A stretch of DNA of 64,000 nucleotides from Herminiimonas contaminans (GCF_015645465.1 NZ_JADOEL010000011.1:1-64000); one strand, 5' to 3'. Positions 1 through 7,933 are shown, counted from the stretch's first letter. The notes: generated by a model from the letters alone, not told the origin. Program-made: numbers and translations.

Positions 1-53
1 GGCATCATTTGCCGCAGAATGGCTTCCTTGCGTTCAGCTGAGTAGCGCTTCAC
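1..53 (-). CDS. Transposase OrfA, N-terminal 17 residues (partial, IS3-like)
   Basis: A GTG start at 53 opens a minus-strand frame reading VKRYSAERKEAILRQMMP before the window ends. This resembles the first residues of small OrfA transposase subunits of the IS3 family, where a basic YSAERK start precedes a helix-turn-helix. The rest is outside the window, so neither intactness nor the OrfAB frameshift can be judged. The similarity is from memory of the family. Confidence 0.5.
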   Translation of the reverse strand, partial: MKRYSAERKEAILRQMM

Positions 54-120
54 TATCTGTCTTTTGCTCCGCCCCCTCTATGATTTCAATAAATCAGATG
101 ACGCGACAACTATCCTGACA
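1..120 (-). mobile_element. End of an IS3-like insertion sequence (partial)
   Basis: The reading frame of the MFS transporter at 121-434 loses family similarity abruptly at about position 120. On the minus strand the foreign DNA begins TGTCAGGATAGTTG, a plausible terminal inverted repeat starting with TG as in IS3-family elements. A transposase reading frame starts 67 bases further in. Only the left part of the element lies in the window, so the second inverted repeat and the target duplication cannot be seen. The family call rests on the first residues of OrfA and on the layout. Confidence 0.6.
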
Positions 121-434
121 CAGGGGGTAATCATGATGCGGGCTATCCACAGGCGCGCGCCCATTTTTTGCAAAATGATATTGCTGGGTACTTCAAACAT
201 GATGTAGCCGATAAAAAACAGGCCGGCACCCAGTGCATATATTTCCTCGCTGAAGTTGAGGTCGCCCAACATTTGCAGCTTCGCCAGGCCGACGTTGATT
301 CGATCCAGATAGGCTGCCAGATAGCACAGGCAGAAAAATGGCACGATGCGCCAGGTTACTTTGCGATAAACATCGGCCGTCTTTTCTGAATCTGCTACCG
401 ATGTTGGTAAACCTTCCTTGTATTGGTATGACAT
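121..434 (-). pseudogene. ACS-family MFS transporter, N-terminal fragment cut by IS
   Basis: The first ~104 residues are typical of the anion:cation symporter branch of the MFS (phthalate, tartrate or nicotinate-type importers). Transmembrane helix 1 carries YLDRINVG, and the loop and helix 2 carry FIGYIMFEVPSNIIL and KMGARLWIARIMIT. A full protein has about 430 residues. Here the frame runs into the insertion sequence and stops at 78 after 14 foreign residues, so the transporter is almost certainly inactive unless the remainder lies beyond the IS. It was probably the substrate importer of the neighbouring pyridine pathway (NicT-like by position). Its upstream region carries a NicR-like and a TetR-like box. 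Confidence 0.8.
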
Positions 435-606
435 CTCCGCTCCTCATCATTCTTGTACTTGCATAGCATTAGATTTCTTGATGTCCAAGTGTACGTTCGT
501 TTTTACGTTAATTTTGGACTGACTTTTTTCTTGCTTCGGTGCGTCTCCTCCATCATCCCAATCAACGATTCCCCGGTTTTTCAAGGTCAGCAGATTAGGC
601 GATTTA

Positions 607-624
607 ATTAGTGTACACACCATA
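607..624. promoter_or_regulatory. Weak NicR-like operator
   Basis: ATTAGTGTACACACCATA matches the palindrome at 793-810 at 12 of 18 positions and has GTGTACAC at its core. It lies 173 bases upstream of the MFS start. It is the weakest of the four related boxes and could be chance in AT-rich DNA. Confidence 0.35.
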
Positions 625-657
625 AATAATAAAATAAAGAATCTTCGTTTAAATTAA

Positions 658-673
658 TTGAGTATTCGCTCAA
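658..673. promoter_or_regulatory. TetR-type operator box
   Basis: TTGAGTATTCGCTCAA is a palindrome with five-base arms and matches 14 of 16 bases of the boxes in front of the Rieske operon (2897-2912 and 2919-2934). The shared sequence suggests that the TetR protein at 2077-2757 also controls the MFS gene and perhaps the porin. Confidence 0.55.
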
Positions 674-792
674 CTAATATATAAATGTATTTATGCCTTT
701 TATACATGTGGAAATGTTGTGTATTTGTGTATGTGTGATGATGCCGCTAAAAATATAAAAGAATTCTTGCTTTGCACTTTGTTTTGATTAAA

Positions 793-810
793 TATAGCGT
801 ATACGCTATA
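793..810. promoter_or_regulatory. NicR-like operator, perfect 18-base palindrome
   Basis: TATAGCGTATACGCTATA is a perfect inverted repeat 203 bases upstream of the porin start. Related sequences at 11319-11336 and 11507-11524 (14 of 18 matches each) flank nicE and nicC. The MarR-family NicR is the obvious candidate binder; this is inferred from the pattern. Confidence 0.6.
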
Positions 811-1013
811 AATTGATGTGGTTCGAAGTAGTGGGTTAGGTTCGTTCCGTGTCAGGTTCGTGCCATGGAAATGGTCTGTCGGCGTTGTTGTTTTATGGAT
901 GTGTTGAGCTTTGAGGAGTGATGTGGAAAATAATTTGGGCTAGATGCCTTAACTAAATCGCCTGGGCCTACTGTGCCTGGTCGATTCTGTTTCGCGTAAG
1001 GAGGAGGATGACT

Positions 1014-2066
1014 ATGACTAATAAAAATATATATCGTCAATTTGTGGCGAGTGGTTTGTGTGTCGGAGCTTTGTTGCTATCCGGTAATGTGGTGGCGCAA
1101 TCAGGTATTACCCTTTACGGTCAGGTTGATACCTATGTGGGTAGTGTGCAAGCGATAGGGCAGCAGAACAGGACCTCGCTGCTCGGTGGTAGTGGCGGTA
1201 TGCAAACTCCGTACTGGGGTATTAAGGGGACGGAAGACCTGGGTGGTTCGCTTAAGGCTATCTTTGCACTTGAATCCTGGTACCGGCCGGATACCGGTGC
1301 CTCTGCGCGCTACAACGGCGACAATTTCTTTTCCCGTAGTGCCTATGTAGGTTTGCAGGGCAGTATGGGTACCATCAAGTTTGGACGGAATACGACGCCT
1401 TACTGGATTTCGACCGTTACTTTCAATCCCTTTGCCGGTTCCTTTGCGTTTTCACCGGCGATCTATCAAAGCTATTTCTCCAATGGGAGCGTAGCTGCAC
1501 CTTTGCTGGGTGACTCCGGCTGGTCTAATTCGGTGGTGTACACCACGCCCAATATGGCGGGTTTGGTGGCGAATGCCATTTATTCCTTTGGTGAAGTGCC
1601 TGGCGATATGGGCAAGAACAAGGTAGGCGGCAACCTGTTGTATAAAAATGGTGAGCTAGGTGCCACGCTGGCATATCAACAGGTTGATTATTCCCAGGTT
1701 CCCGGCGATCTGGGAGTCGCCTTTGCCAAGCAAAAAGCACTGTTTGCAGGCCTGAGTTATGACTTCAAGGTCGTGAAATTGTTTGGTTATCTACAGCGCC
1801 TGGACAATAAGGTCAGTACCGGTGATTTGAAGCGTAATAGTGCGCAAATAGGTATTTCTGCACCGCTCGGAACAGGTTCTGTGCTGGCTTCATATGCCTA
1901 TATGAAAACCAAAGGGACTATGGAAAACAACCGCAATTCCTGGGCTATAGGTTATGACTACCCACTGTCCAAGCGCACCGATTTGTATTCGGCTTATTAC
2001 CGGGATTCGGTCAGTGGAATTGGCAAGGGTGACACGCTCGGTTTTGGTATTCGCCATTATTTCTGA
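1014..2066 (+). CDS. Gram-negative porin (trimeric, Burkholderia type)
   Basis: A 350-residue outer-membrane porin. A signal peptide ends near NVVAQS, followed by the family's first strand GITLYGQVDTYVG. Further marks are ESWYRPDTG, FFSRSAYVGLQG, FGRNTTPYW and a C-terminal FGIRHYF ending in phenylalanine, as required for outer-membrane insertion. Two ATG codons compete. The one at 1008 touches the Shine-Dalgarno AAGGAGG, whereas 1014 has a good spacing and is preferred. Its place next to the pathway genes and behind a NicR-like palindrome suggests uptake of the pyridine acid across the outer membrane, comparable in role to NicP; the substrate is inferred. Confidence 0.9.
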   Translation: MTNKNIYRQFVASGLCVGALLLSGNVVAQSGITLYGQVDTYVGSVQAIGQQNRTSLLGGSGGMQTPYWGIKGTEDLGGSLKAIFALESWYRPDTGASARYNGDNFFSRSAYVGLQGSMGTIKFGRNTTPYWISTVTFNPFAGSFAFSPAIYQSYFSNGSVAAPLLGDSGWSNSVVYTTPNMAGLVANAIYSFGEVPGDMGKNKVGGNLLYKNGELGATLAYQQVDYSQVPGDLGVAFAKQKALFAGLSYDFKVVKLFGYLQRLDNKVSTGDLKRNSAQIGISAPLGTGSVLASYAYMKTKGTMENNRNSWAIGYDYPLSKRTDLYSAYYRDSVSGIGKGDTLGFGIRHYF

Positions 2067-2076
2067 CGCGGTGCCT

Positions 2077-2757
2077 TCATTTGCGTACCGATTTGAAGAC
2101 GATGTCGACTATGTGTTCACCCCACTGGCTGCATTCTTCGGGTGCCATCAGATTTTTATCGAGGAAGGCACTCAGGGTATAGCGATTGGAGACGTAAAAA
2201 TAGCCGAGGCTCATGATTGAAATATAGAGATTCACCACATCGATATCGGCGCGGAAGAGTTTTTTTCTGACGCCGCTATTGATAGTGGTTTGGAGGATTT
2301 CGATGGCGGGTGAAAAAAGTTGATTTAGTGACTGGATTTTCTTTAGGTGTTTGCCTTTGTGCAGGTTTTCGGTGTTGAGCAGGATGATGAGTTCGGGATG
2401 GTTTTGGTAATAGTCCCAGATGAACAGGATGATGGCGCGCAAGGCTTCTTCCGGTTTGTCGAAGTTGAGTTCCAGCGCCTGTTCTGCTTCGATCAGTTTG
2501 CGATAGGCGTTTTCCAGTACCAGCGAGAAGAGTTTGTCTTTGCTGCCGAAGTGGTAGTAGATCAGGCTTTCGTAACATTTCGCCTGTTTGGAGATGCGTT
2601 CAACCGTGGCCCCGGTATAGCCTTTTTGTGCAAAGGTGAGTTCGGCGGCCTCGAGAATCGCGTCTCGTGTTGTTTGGGTTTTTCTGGGCCGTGGCTTGCG
2701 TGTGGAGGGCATGCTTTCTTCGGCCGATCGTGAAGAGGCTGAATGAATTTTTTTCAT
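2077..2757 (-). CDS. TetR/AcrR-family transcriptional regulator
   Basis: The protein has about 226 residues if started at MKKIHS; an inner ATG at 2712 is equally possible because neither has a strong ribosome site. The N-terminal helix-turn-helix is clear: DAILEAAELTFAQKGYTG, then VERISKQA and LIYYHFGSKDKLF. The C-terminal half is the ligand and dimer domain. It is transcribed away from the Rieske operon, and the 193-base gap holds a striking double palindrome at 2897-2934, the likely operator. The porin ends 10 bases beyond this gene on the other strand. The effector is probably a pathway substrate (inference). Confidence 0.88.
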   Translation of the reverse strand: MKKIHSASSRSAEESMPSTRKPRPRKTQTTRDAILEAAELTFAQKGYTGATVERISKQAKCYESLIYYHFGSKDKLFSLVLENAYRKLIEAEQALELNFDKPEEALRAIILFIWDYYQNHPELIILLNTENLHKGKHLKKIQSLNQLFSPAIEILQTTINSGVRKKLFRADIDVVNLYISIMSLGYFYVSNRYTLSAFLDKNLMAPEECSQWGEHIVDIVFKSVRK

Positions 2758-2896
2758 TGAAAGTCCGTTGATTGCGGTGCCCGGAAAGGGCGTATGCATT
2801 TCACATGATTTTGTATTTTGCCATCATACCCCAGATAAATGTTTGCTTCGTGTAAGGCTTTTTACACTCTGGGGATGTTTTCAAATTTTATTGAAA

Positions 2897-2934
2897 TTGA
2901 GTGTTTGCTCAATTAATATTGAGCAAACACTCAA
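2897..2934. promoter_or_regulatory. Double TetR operator before the Rieske operon
   Basis: Two 17-base arms (2897-2913 and 2918-2934) are perfect reverse complements with a four-base centre. Each arm contains TTGAGTGTTTGCTCAA or its complement, itself a palindrome with TTGAG and CTCAA arms. The layout offers two dimer sites in tandem. The site ends 16 bases before the start codon at 2951, so binding would block transcription or initiation. A variant box lies at 658-673. Confidence 0.75.
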
Positions 2935-2950
2935 ATATGAGGAGACAACA

Positions 2951-3979
2951 ATGAGTAACTACGTATTGGATACCTGGTACCCGATTGCCTGGTCGCGGGA
3001 TATTTCGCGAACACTGAGTGCACGCAAGATCGTGGAACAGGAAGTGGTGCTGTTTCGCACCGAGGCAGGCGGCGTGGTGGCAATGGAAGATGCCTGCCCA
3101 CATCGTCTTTTGCCTTTGTCCATGGGCAAGCTCAAGGGTGATGCTATTGAATGCGGTTACCACGGCATGACCTATGACTGCTCAGGCAAATGCGTGCGCG
3201 TACCCGGACAGGAGATTGTTCCGCCCAGTGCAATCGTAAAAACATATCCGACCCATGAAAACATGGGCCTGGTATGGATCTGGATGGGCAATCCGACCCT
3301 GGCAGATAAAAGCAAGGTCTTCGACCTGCCGCAATATCATGATCCGGCCTGGAGCAGCGCCGAAGGCGACGCACTGGAGATCAAGGCGAATTACCTGAGC
3401 CTGGCCGACAATCTGTGCGATCCGGCACACGTCAGCTTCGTGCATCTCAGTACCTTGGGCAATGCGGCCAGTGAAGACATTCCTGTCATGCACGAAGAGC
3501 AGGATGGAAAAATGCTGACCTGGCGCTGGATTATCGACGCACCGCCGATTCCGATTTTCAAAAAGTATGGCAATTTCAAGGGCAATGTCGATCGCTGGCA
3601 CTACTACCATTACTACGCGCCCAGCATAGCGATTATCGATTTCGGCAGTGCCGATACAGGCACCGGTGCACCTGAAGGGCGCCGCGATAACTGCATGCAA
3701 ATTTATGCCTGTCACTTCATGACGCCGGTCGACCAGGAAACGTCTATCGATCATTGGCTGCATGTCAAAAACTTTCCGGCCGACAGCACCTTGAATGCCG
3801 CCTTGTCAGCCGAGTTCCGGATTGCCTTTGCCGAGGATAAGGCAATTCTGGAGGCGATCCAGCGTAATGAAACGAGGCTGGCTACTCGCAAGACAATCAA
3901 GATTGCGATTGATGCAGCGCCGCGTCGCATGCGTCGTATGGTAGATGGCATGGTGGAAAAAGAGGTGCCTGCAACATGA
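2951..3979 (+). CDS. Rieske non-haem iron oxygenase, catalytic subunit
   Basis: A 342-residue oxygenase of the VanA/demethylase-like branch. The Rieske [2Fe-2S] ligands are Cys49, His51 (CPHR) and Cys68, His71 (CGYHG). The mononuclear iron site is Asp157, His160 and His165 in DPAHVSFVH. The start at 2951 follows GAGGAGACAAC; upstream codons of the longer frame cross the operator. It overlaps the next gene by ATGA, so the two are translationally coupled. Its electron donors are encoded at 5066-6634. The neighbourhood suggests hydroxylation or demethylation of a pyridine acid; PicB, the four-component 6-hydroxypicolinate 3-monooxygenase of Alcaligenes faecalis, is a candidate relative. The substrate is not shown by the sequence. 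Confidence 0.85.
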   Translation: MSNYVLDTWYPIAWSRDISRTLSARKIVEQEVVLFRTEAGGVVAMEDACPHRLLPLSMGKLKGDAIECGYHGMTYDCSGKCVRVPGQEIVPPSAIVKTYPTHENMGLVWIWMGNPTLADKSKVFDLPQYHDPAWSSAEGDALEIKANYLSLADNLCDPAHVSFVHLSTLGNAASEDIPVMHEEQDGKMLTWRWIIDAPPIPIFKKYGNFKGNVDRWHYYHYYAPSIAIIDFGSADTGTGAPEGRRDNCMQIYACHFMTPVDQETSIDHWLHVKNFPADSTLNAALSAEFRIAFAEDKAILEAIQRNETRLATRKTIKIAIDAAPRRMRRMVDGMVEKEVPAT

Positions 3980-5028
3980 ACGCTGTAAGTCCAAAAATGC
4001 CATTCCTGCTGGGCTGTAATGGGCGCGGGGTGCAGCGTTCTTCGCTGCAGCAGCCGATTTCGTTGAATGAGTTGCCGATCCATGAGCAATTCAGATTGGT
4101 CAAGGAGTCCGGAGTTTTTGATTACTTTGATCGCATTCCGCTGCGTAGCAATTTTGACGATTACGTTCGGGCCATTGAAGAATTTTCCTTGCCGGTGCAT
4201 AGCGCGAGCTGGTTCTATCGCCTGGGTGCGGATGAGGGTTTATTGATCGATAACCTGAAAATCTGCAAGGAAATCGGTGCGGCATGTCACAACATCATGA
4301 CCTTTACACATCATCAGGATGGCCATGTGCTGACAGATGGTGAAATCGTGGATCACTACCTGCAGGTGTATGACCTTGGGATGGCTTTGGGTGTAGAGCC
4401 GAGCTTTGAGCTGCACGTGAATATGTGGACCGAAGAATTTCTTCGTGTCGCGACAATTGCCGGAATGGTGAAGGAGCGCGGGATTCCATTCAATTTCACG
4501 CTGGATTACAGTCACGTCAATTTCAAAATCAATCAGCCGGCGGAGCTGGCATTGTCCGGCGTACAGGAATTGGTTGAGCAAGGAAGATTGATTCTGGATC
4601 CGTTCGAGCCGGGTTCACTCTGCGAGCAATGGCTGAATATGAATATCGTCAAATGGACGCAATTGCGCACGGTGGCACCGAATCAACCGGCAAATTTATG
4701 GCATCGTAATGAAGATGGCAGTTTCGCCCGAGGTATTCAATATCCGATCATTAAGCCGCAAACCGGTGAATGGCATTCACCGTGGAATGCCTACTTGCTG
4801 GAGCCTTCGAAAGAAGCGATCCGCAAGGTCTTGCGCTATCACATTACGCATCCGGAAAGTCCGCTCAAGTACATTACCACCGAGATGATTAATCTGCCCG
4901 ATTACGGCTTGGGCGCGAAGTACGACCTGTTCGAACAAAACGTTGCAGCGGCTCGTTTCATTCGTGCCGCCTGGGATGAGACCGTGGCCTTGCACAAGGC
5001 CGGCTTATTGGTTGGCTCCGGCATCTGA
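3976..5028 (+). CDS. Xylose-isomerase-like TIM-barrel protein in Rieske operon
   Basis: A 350-residue protein of the sugar phosphate isomerase/epimerase (AP endonuclease 2) superfamily. Possible metal ligands of that fold are visible: Glu145 and His147 in FELHVN, and Asp177 and His180 in TLDYSH. It starts inside the stop codon of the Rieske gene (ATGA), which argues that it works with the oxygenase. Such barrels usually isomerise or hydrolyse ring compounds, but here it may be a subunit or act on the oxygenase product. No sugar pathway genes lie nearby. The function is unknown; the fold call is fairly sure. Confidence 0.75.
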   Translation: MNAVSPKMPFLLGCNGRGVQRSSLQQPISLNELPIHEQFRLVKESGVFDYFDRIPLRSNFDDYVRAIEEFSLPVHSASWFYRLGADEGLLIDNLKICKEIGAACHNIMTFTHHQDGHVLTDGEIVDHYLQVYDLGMALGVEPSFELHVNMWTEEFLRVATIAGMVKERGIPFNFTLDYSHVNFKINQPAELALSGVQELVEQGRLILDPFEPGSLCEQWLNMNIVKWTQLRTVAPNQPANLWHRNEDGSFARGIQYPIIKPQTGEWHSPWNAYLLEPSKEAIRKVLRYHITHPESPLKYITTEMINLPDYGLGAKYDLFEQNVAAARFIRAAWDETVALHKAGLLVGSGI

Positions 5029-5065
5029 GCCGCAAAACAAATAAAAAATCCTGAGGATGCGAGAG

Positions 5066-6295
5066 ATGCAGAACACATCGCAACATGTAGTGATTATCGG
5101 GGCCGGTCATGGTGGCGGCAATATGGCCGCCTTGTTGCGCCAATATGGGCATACGGGGCCAATTACCCTGGTTGGCGAAGAATCCGTGCCACCTTACCAG
5201 CGACCACCATTGTCCAAGGCCTGGCTGAAAGAACAGCTGGAAATGGAAGACCTTTTCCTCAAATCGGAAAAATTCTATAGCGACAATCAGATCACATTGC
5301 GACTCAATAGCAAGGTGACAGAAATCATGCATGAGCAAAAAGCGATTCGGCTGGCTCATGATGAAGTGCTGACTTATGAGCATTTGATTATCGCCACCGG
5401 CGCCCGTGCCCGCATGTTGCAAATACCAGGGCATGAACTGGATGGCATTCTGTATCTACGCGATGTCGGGCATGCGCATCGTTTGAAACAGGCATTGGCT
5501 TCCGCCCGTCGCATAGGCATCATCGGTGGCGGTTATGTCGGACTGGAAGTGGCTGCCTCGGCGCGTGCACTGGGCGTGGAAGTGACAGTGATAGAACGCG
5601 AATCCAGGTTGCTGGCGCGCGTCGCATCCAGGGAAATCGCCGGCTTCTATAAGGAGCTGCATGAGAAGCAAGGCGTGGAATTTCACTTTGATAAAGAGAT
5701 CACTGCCTTTGACGGAAAAGCCGGCAAGGTCAGCGGCGTGGTTCTGGCCGACGCTACGGTTGTGGATTGCGATTTGCTGCTGGTAGGGATAGGTGCCATT
5801 CCAAATGATGATCTGGCGCGTGCCGCCGGTATCAAATGCCAGAATGGCGTGCTGGTCGACCTGGATGGCAGGACCAGTGTGCCGGATGTCTTTGCGATTG
5901 GTGATGTCACCATGCGTCCTTTGCCGTTCTATGACCGTTTGTGTCGCCTCGAAAGTATTCCGAATGCGATGGAACAAGCCAAACGAGCAGCTGGTGCAAT
6001 CAGCGGCCGTCCGGCCCCGGCCGATGAATTACCATGGTTCTGGTCTGATCAGTACGACGTCAAGCTGCAGATCGCCGGCATGCCTTTTGATGTTGATCAG
6101 GTGGTGATGCGTGGCAGCCTGGAGTCGGGACGCTGCACAGTATTTCATTTGTGCGGTGATCGCATACGGGCAGCGGAAGTATTAAATTCCCCATCCGATT
6201 TTCTGGCCGCGAAAAAGCTGATTGCGGCAGGCAGTGTTATCAAAGTCAGCCAGCTAAGCGATCCCGGTATTCCTGTGATGTCGGCGATTGCTTAA
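5066..6295 (+). CDS. FAD-dependent ferredoxin reductase
   Basis: A 409-residue NAD(P)H:ferredoxin reductase of the putidaredoxin-reductase/BphA4 type. The FAD-binding GAGHGGG is near residue 12, PPYQRPPLSKAW is typical of the family, the NAD-binding fold has IGGGYVGLEVA, and a second FAD motif reads DVFAIGDV. The ATG at 5057 directly abuts GAGG, while the one at 5066 has a nine-base spacing and is preferred. It would feed electrons from NADH to the ferredoxin encoded next and then to the Rieske oxygenase. It lies 37 bases after the TIM-barrel gene in the same operon. Confidence 0.88.
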   Translation: MQNTSQHVVIIGAGHGGGNMAALLRQYGHTGPITLVGEESVPPYQRPPLSKAWLKEQLEMEDLFLKSEKFYSDNQITLRLNSKVTEIMHEQKAIRLAHDEVLTYEHLIIATGARARMLQIPGHELDGILYLRDVGHAHRLKQALASARRIGIIGGGYVGLEVAASARALGVEVTVIERESRLLARVASREIAGFYKELHEKQGVEFHFDKEITAFDGKAGKVSGVVLADATVVDCDLLLVGIGAIPNDDLARAAGIKCQNGVLVDLDGRTSVPDVFAIGDVTMRPLPFYDRLCRLESIPNAMEQAKRAAGAISGRPAPADELPWFWSDQYDVKLQIAGMPFDVDQVVMRGSLESGRCTVFHLCGDRIRAAEVLNSPSDFLAAKKLIAAGSVIKVSQLSDPGIPVMSAIA

Positions 6296-6313
6296 TGATT
6301 ATTGGGAGGGAAA

Positions 6314-6634
6314 ATGGCGAACATTACATACATAGAGCATAGTGGTGCCAGTCACGTGGTTGAAGTTGAGGCTGGCTGGAGCGTCATGAAAGGTGCAGTA
6401 CGCAATGGCATACCGGGGATTGAGGCGGAGTGCGGCGGCGCACTCGTTTGCGGTACCTGTCATGTCTATGTCGACGAACAGTGGCTGGCGCGGACCACGC
6501 CGCCGGAAGATGCAGAAAAAGAATTGCTGGAATCGGTCAGCGCACCTTGCGGCAATTCACGCCTGTCTTGTCAGATGCTTGTTAGTCCTGAATTGGATGG
6601 CTTGATTGTGCGTATGCCCGAAGCTCAGGGTTGA
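6314..6634 (+). CDS. [2Fe-2S] ferredoxin, putidaredoxin type
   Basis: A 106-residue ferredoxin. Cluster ligands are Cys40, Cys46, Cys49 (CGGALVCGTC) and Cys86 (RLSCQ), the spacing of adrenodoxin/putidaredoxin-like proteins. The start MANITY at 6314 follows GGGAGG; the upstream ATG of the longer frame lies within that ribosome site. It ends the four-gene operon that begins with the Rieske oxygenase and completes a three-component electron chain. It faces the flavin-reductase-like gene tail to tail with 18 bases between. Confidence 0.9.
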   Translation: MANITYIEHSGASHVVEVEAGWSVMKGAVRNGIPGIEAECGGALVCGTCHVYVDEQWLARTTPPEDAEKELLESVSAPCGNSRLSCQMLVSPELDGLIVRMPEAQG

Positions 6635-6652
6635 TTCTCTGCTGTGGTTACA

Positions 6653-7267
6653 TTATTCAGGTCGGTACAATTCGAAATTGCCACTGGAGATGGTTTGCCC
6701 GTACCAGTCGCCACCCAAACGGGAAATCAGGTTCAGTTTGTCGTTTGCCAGCTTGCCATCCATCGCGATGAGTTCTTCTTCGATATGCATGGCAAGCACC
6801 TGGCCCAGAATGATATGACAGGATGGCGCGTCCGGTGGATAAGGGTGCATAGCCGTCATCCTGCATTCAAAACTGACCGGCGAGTTGGCCACGCGCTTGG
6901 GCTTGACCAAAACACTGTTTGTGTTTGCAATATCGCAAAGCGCAAACTCGTCAATTTCCGCAGCAAAGCTTCCTGATGTCTGGTTCATCGAGACAGCTTG
7001 TTCCAGGCTGACCAGGTTCACTACAAATTCTCCCGTAGCCTGAATATTGTTAACGGTATCCTTCAGACGGCCATCCCTTTGCACTAGTGGGGAAATCATC
7101 AGCGTCGGCGGCTTGCCCGTGATCATTTGAAAGAAGCTGAATGGAGCCAGATTGGCCGCGCCGTCTTTATTAAGAGTAGAGACCCAGGCAATCGGGCGCG
7201 GTGTAATCGTGGACGACATCCAGCGATAAGCGTCGCTTGCCGTCAATTTGGCGAAATCGAGGAACAT
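6653..7267 (-). CDS. Flavin reductase-like FMN-binding protein
   Basis: A 204-residue protein of the flavin reductase-like domain family (flavoredoxin/HpaC relatives). It shows the split-barrel features SSTITPRPIAWVST, APFSFFQ and an N-terminal LDFAKL. Members bind FMN and either reduce flavin for two-component monooxygenases or act as FMN proteins. None of the oxygenases in this cluster needs a separate flavin reductase: NicC uses its own FAD and the Rieske enzyme uses the ferredoxin chain. Its role is therefore unclear. It is divergent from nicR, and the 177-base gap contains a possible NicR half-site (ATAGCGTA at 7329). Confidence 0.8.
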   Translation of the reverse strand: MFLDFAKLTASDAYRWMSSTITPRPIAWVSTLNKDGAANLAPFSFFQMITGKPPTLMISPLVQRDGRLKDTVNNIQATGEFVVNLVSLEQAVSMNQTSGSFAAEIDEFALCDIANTNSVLVKPKRVANSPVSFECRMTAMHPYPPDAPSCHIILGQVLAMHIEEELIAMDGKLANDKLNLISRLGGDWYGQTISSGNFELYRPE

Positions 7268-7444
7268 GGTTTGCTTTCGTTCTGTGGTGAAGACGCTCCG
7301 TTGTTGGCTGCTACGGCCAAATTGCCGAATAGCGTAGACTAGGGCGTGCCGGGTCTTTCAAATCATCAGTACTTGCATCATACTTTGACATTGCTTTTCA
7401 CAACTGTCACTTTCAACCACGAAGCAAAAGATCGATATCGCATA

Positions 7445-7885
7445 ATGGATCAAACCAAAGCCACTTCTGACTATCACTTTGCAGACCAGATCGGTCATCT
7501 GCTGCGGCGCGCTTACCAGCGCCATACGGCGATTTTCCAACAGCATATTTCAGATTCACAACTTACGGCTGCACAGTTTGTCAGCTTGTGTGCTATCAGG
7601 GATCATGGCACATGCTCGCTGAGTGACATCGTGAAGGTGACGGCAATCGATCAGGCCACCATACGCGGCATTATTGAACGCCTGAAGGCCAGGAAGTTGA
7701 TTGTGTTATCGCACGATACGGAAGACCGCAGGAAGGTATTGGTCACATTGAGTGCAAGTGGCGCGAGCCTGGTCGGTGCGTCGGTTGCGCTGGCCGCCGA
7801 TATTACAGAGGCGACTTACGGCAAGTTGAATGCGGCAGAACGTGTGGCGCTGACCTTTCTGTTGCGGAAGATGATAGACGAATGA
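7445..7885 (+). CDS. nicR: MarR-family regulator, NicR-like
   Basis: A 146-residue MarR protein starting MDQTKATSDYHF. It has the winged helix around SLSDIVKVTAIDQATIRGII, recognition helix ERLKARKLI and wing HDTEDRRKVLVTLS. It lies tail to tail with nicF and carries the name of the known repressor of nicotinate genes in Pseudomonas putida (NicR) or Bordetella (BpsR) by context. Those respond to 6-hydroxynicotinate or a related metabolite. Related palindromes at 793, 11319 and 11507 are its probable targets. The longer frame from 7346 has no initiation site and reads through promoter DNA. The assignment to NicR rests on the neighbourhood. Confidence 0.8.
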   Translation: MDQTKATSDYHFADQIGHLLRRAYQRHTAIFQQHISDSQLTAAQFVSLCAIRDHGTCSLSDIVKVTAIDQATIRGIIERLKARKLIVLSHDTEDRRKVLVTLSASGASLVGASVALAADITEATYGKLNAAERVALTFLLRKMIDE

Positions 7886-7891
7886 GGTGAA

Positions 7892-7914
7892 ACAGGGCGG
7901 CCATGCCGCCCTGT
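7892..7914. terminator. Bidirectional terminator between nicR and nicF
   Basis: ACAGGGCGGC (7892-7901) pairs with GCCGCCCTGT (7905-7914) around a CAT loop. It sits between two convergent genes. The T-rich run after it on the plus strand is short (TTGTATTTG), so termination may be only moderate. Confidence 0.7.
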
Positions 7915-7933
7915 TGTATTTGCATTGAAAATA

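Larger units (their letters stand above)
435..1013. other. Intergenic control region between MFS fragment and porin
   Basis: This 579-base AT-rich stretch has no convincing gene. It holds the divergent promoters of the MFS gene (minus) and the porin (plus). Three operator-like boxes lie in it: a weak NicR-like box at 607-624, a TetR-like box at 658-673 and a perfect NicR-like palindrome at 793-810. A strong Shine-Dalgarno sequence, AAGGAGGAGG, ends just before 1008. A 62-codon open frame at 852-1040 on the minus strand has no family features and is not called. Confidence 0.6.

Noticed and set aside
3976-5028. TIM-barrel gene as a sugar-metabolism enzyme
   Set aside because: No sugar genes nearby and it is coupled to the Rieske oxygenase by ATGA; the fold alone does not fix the substrate.
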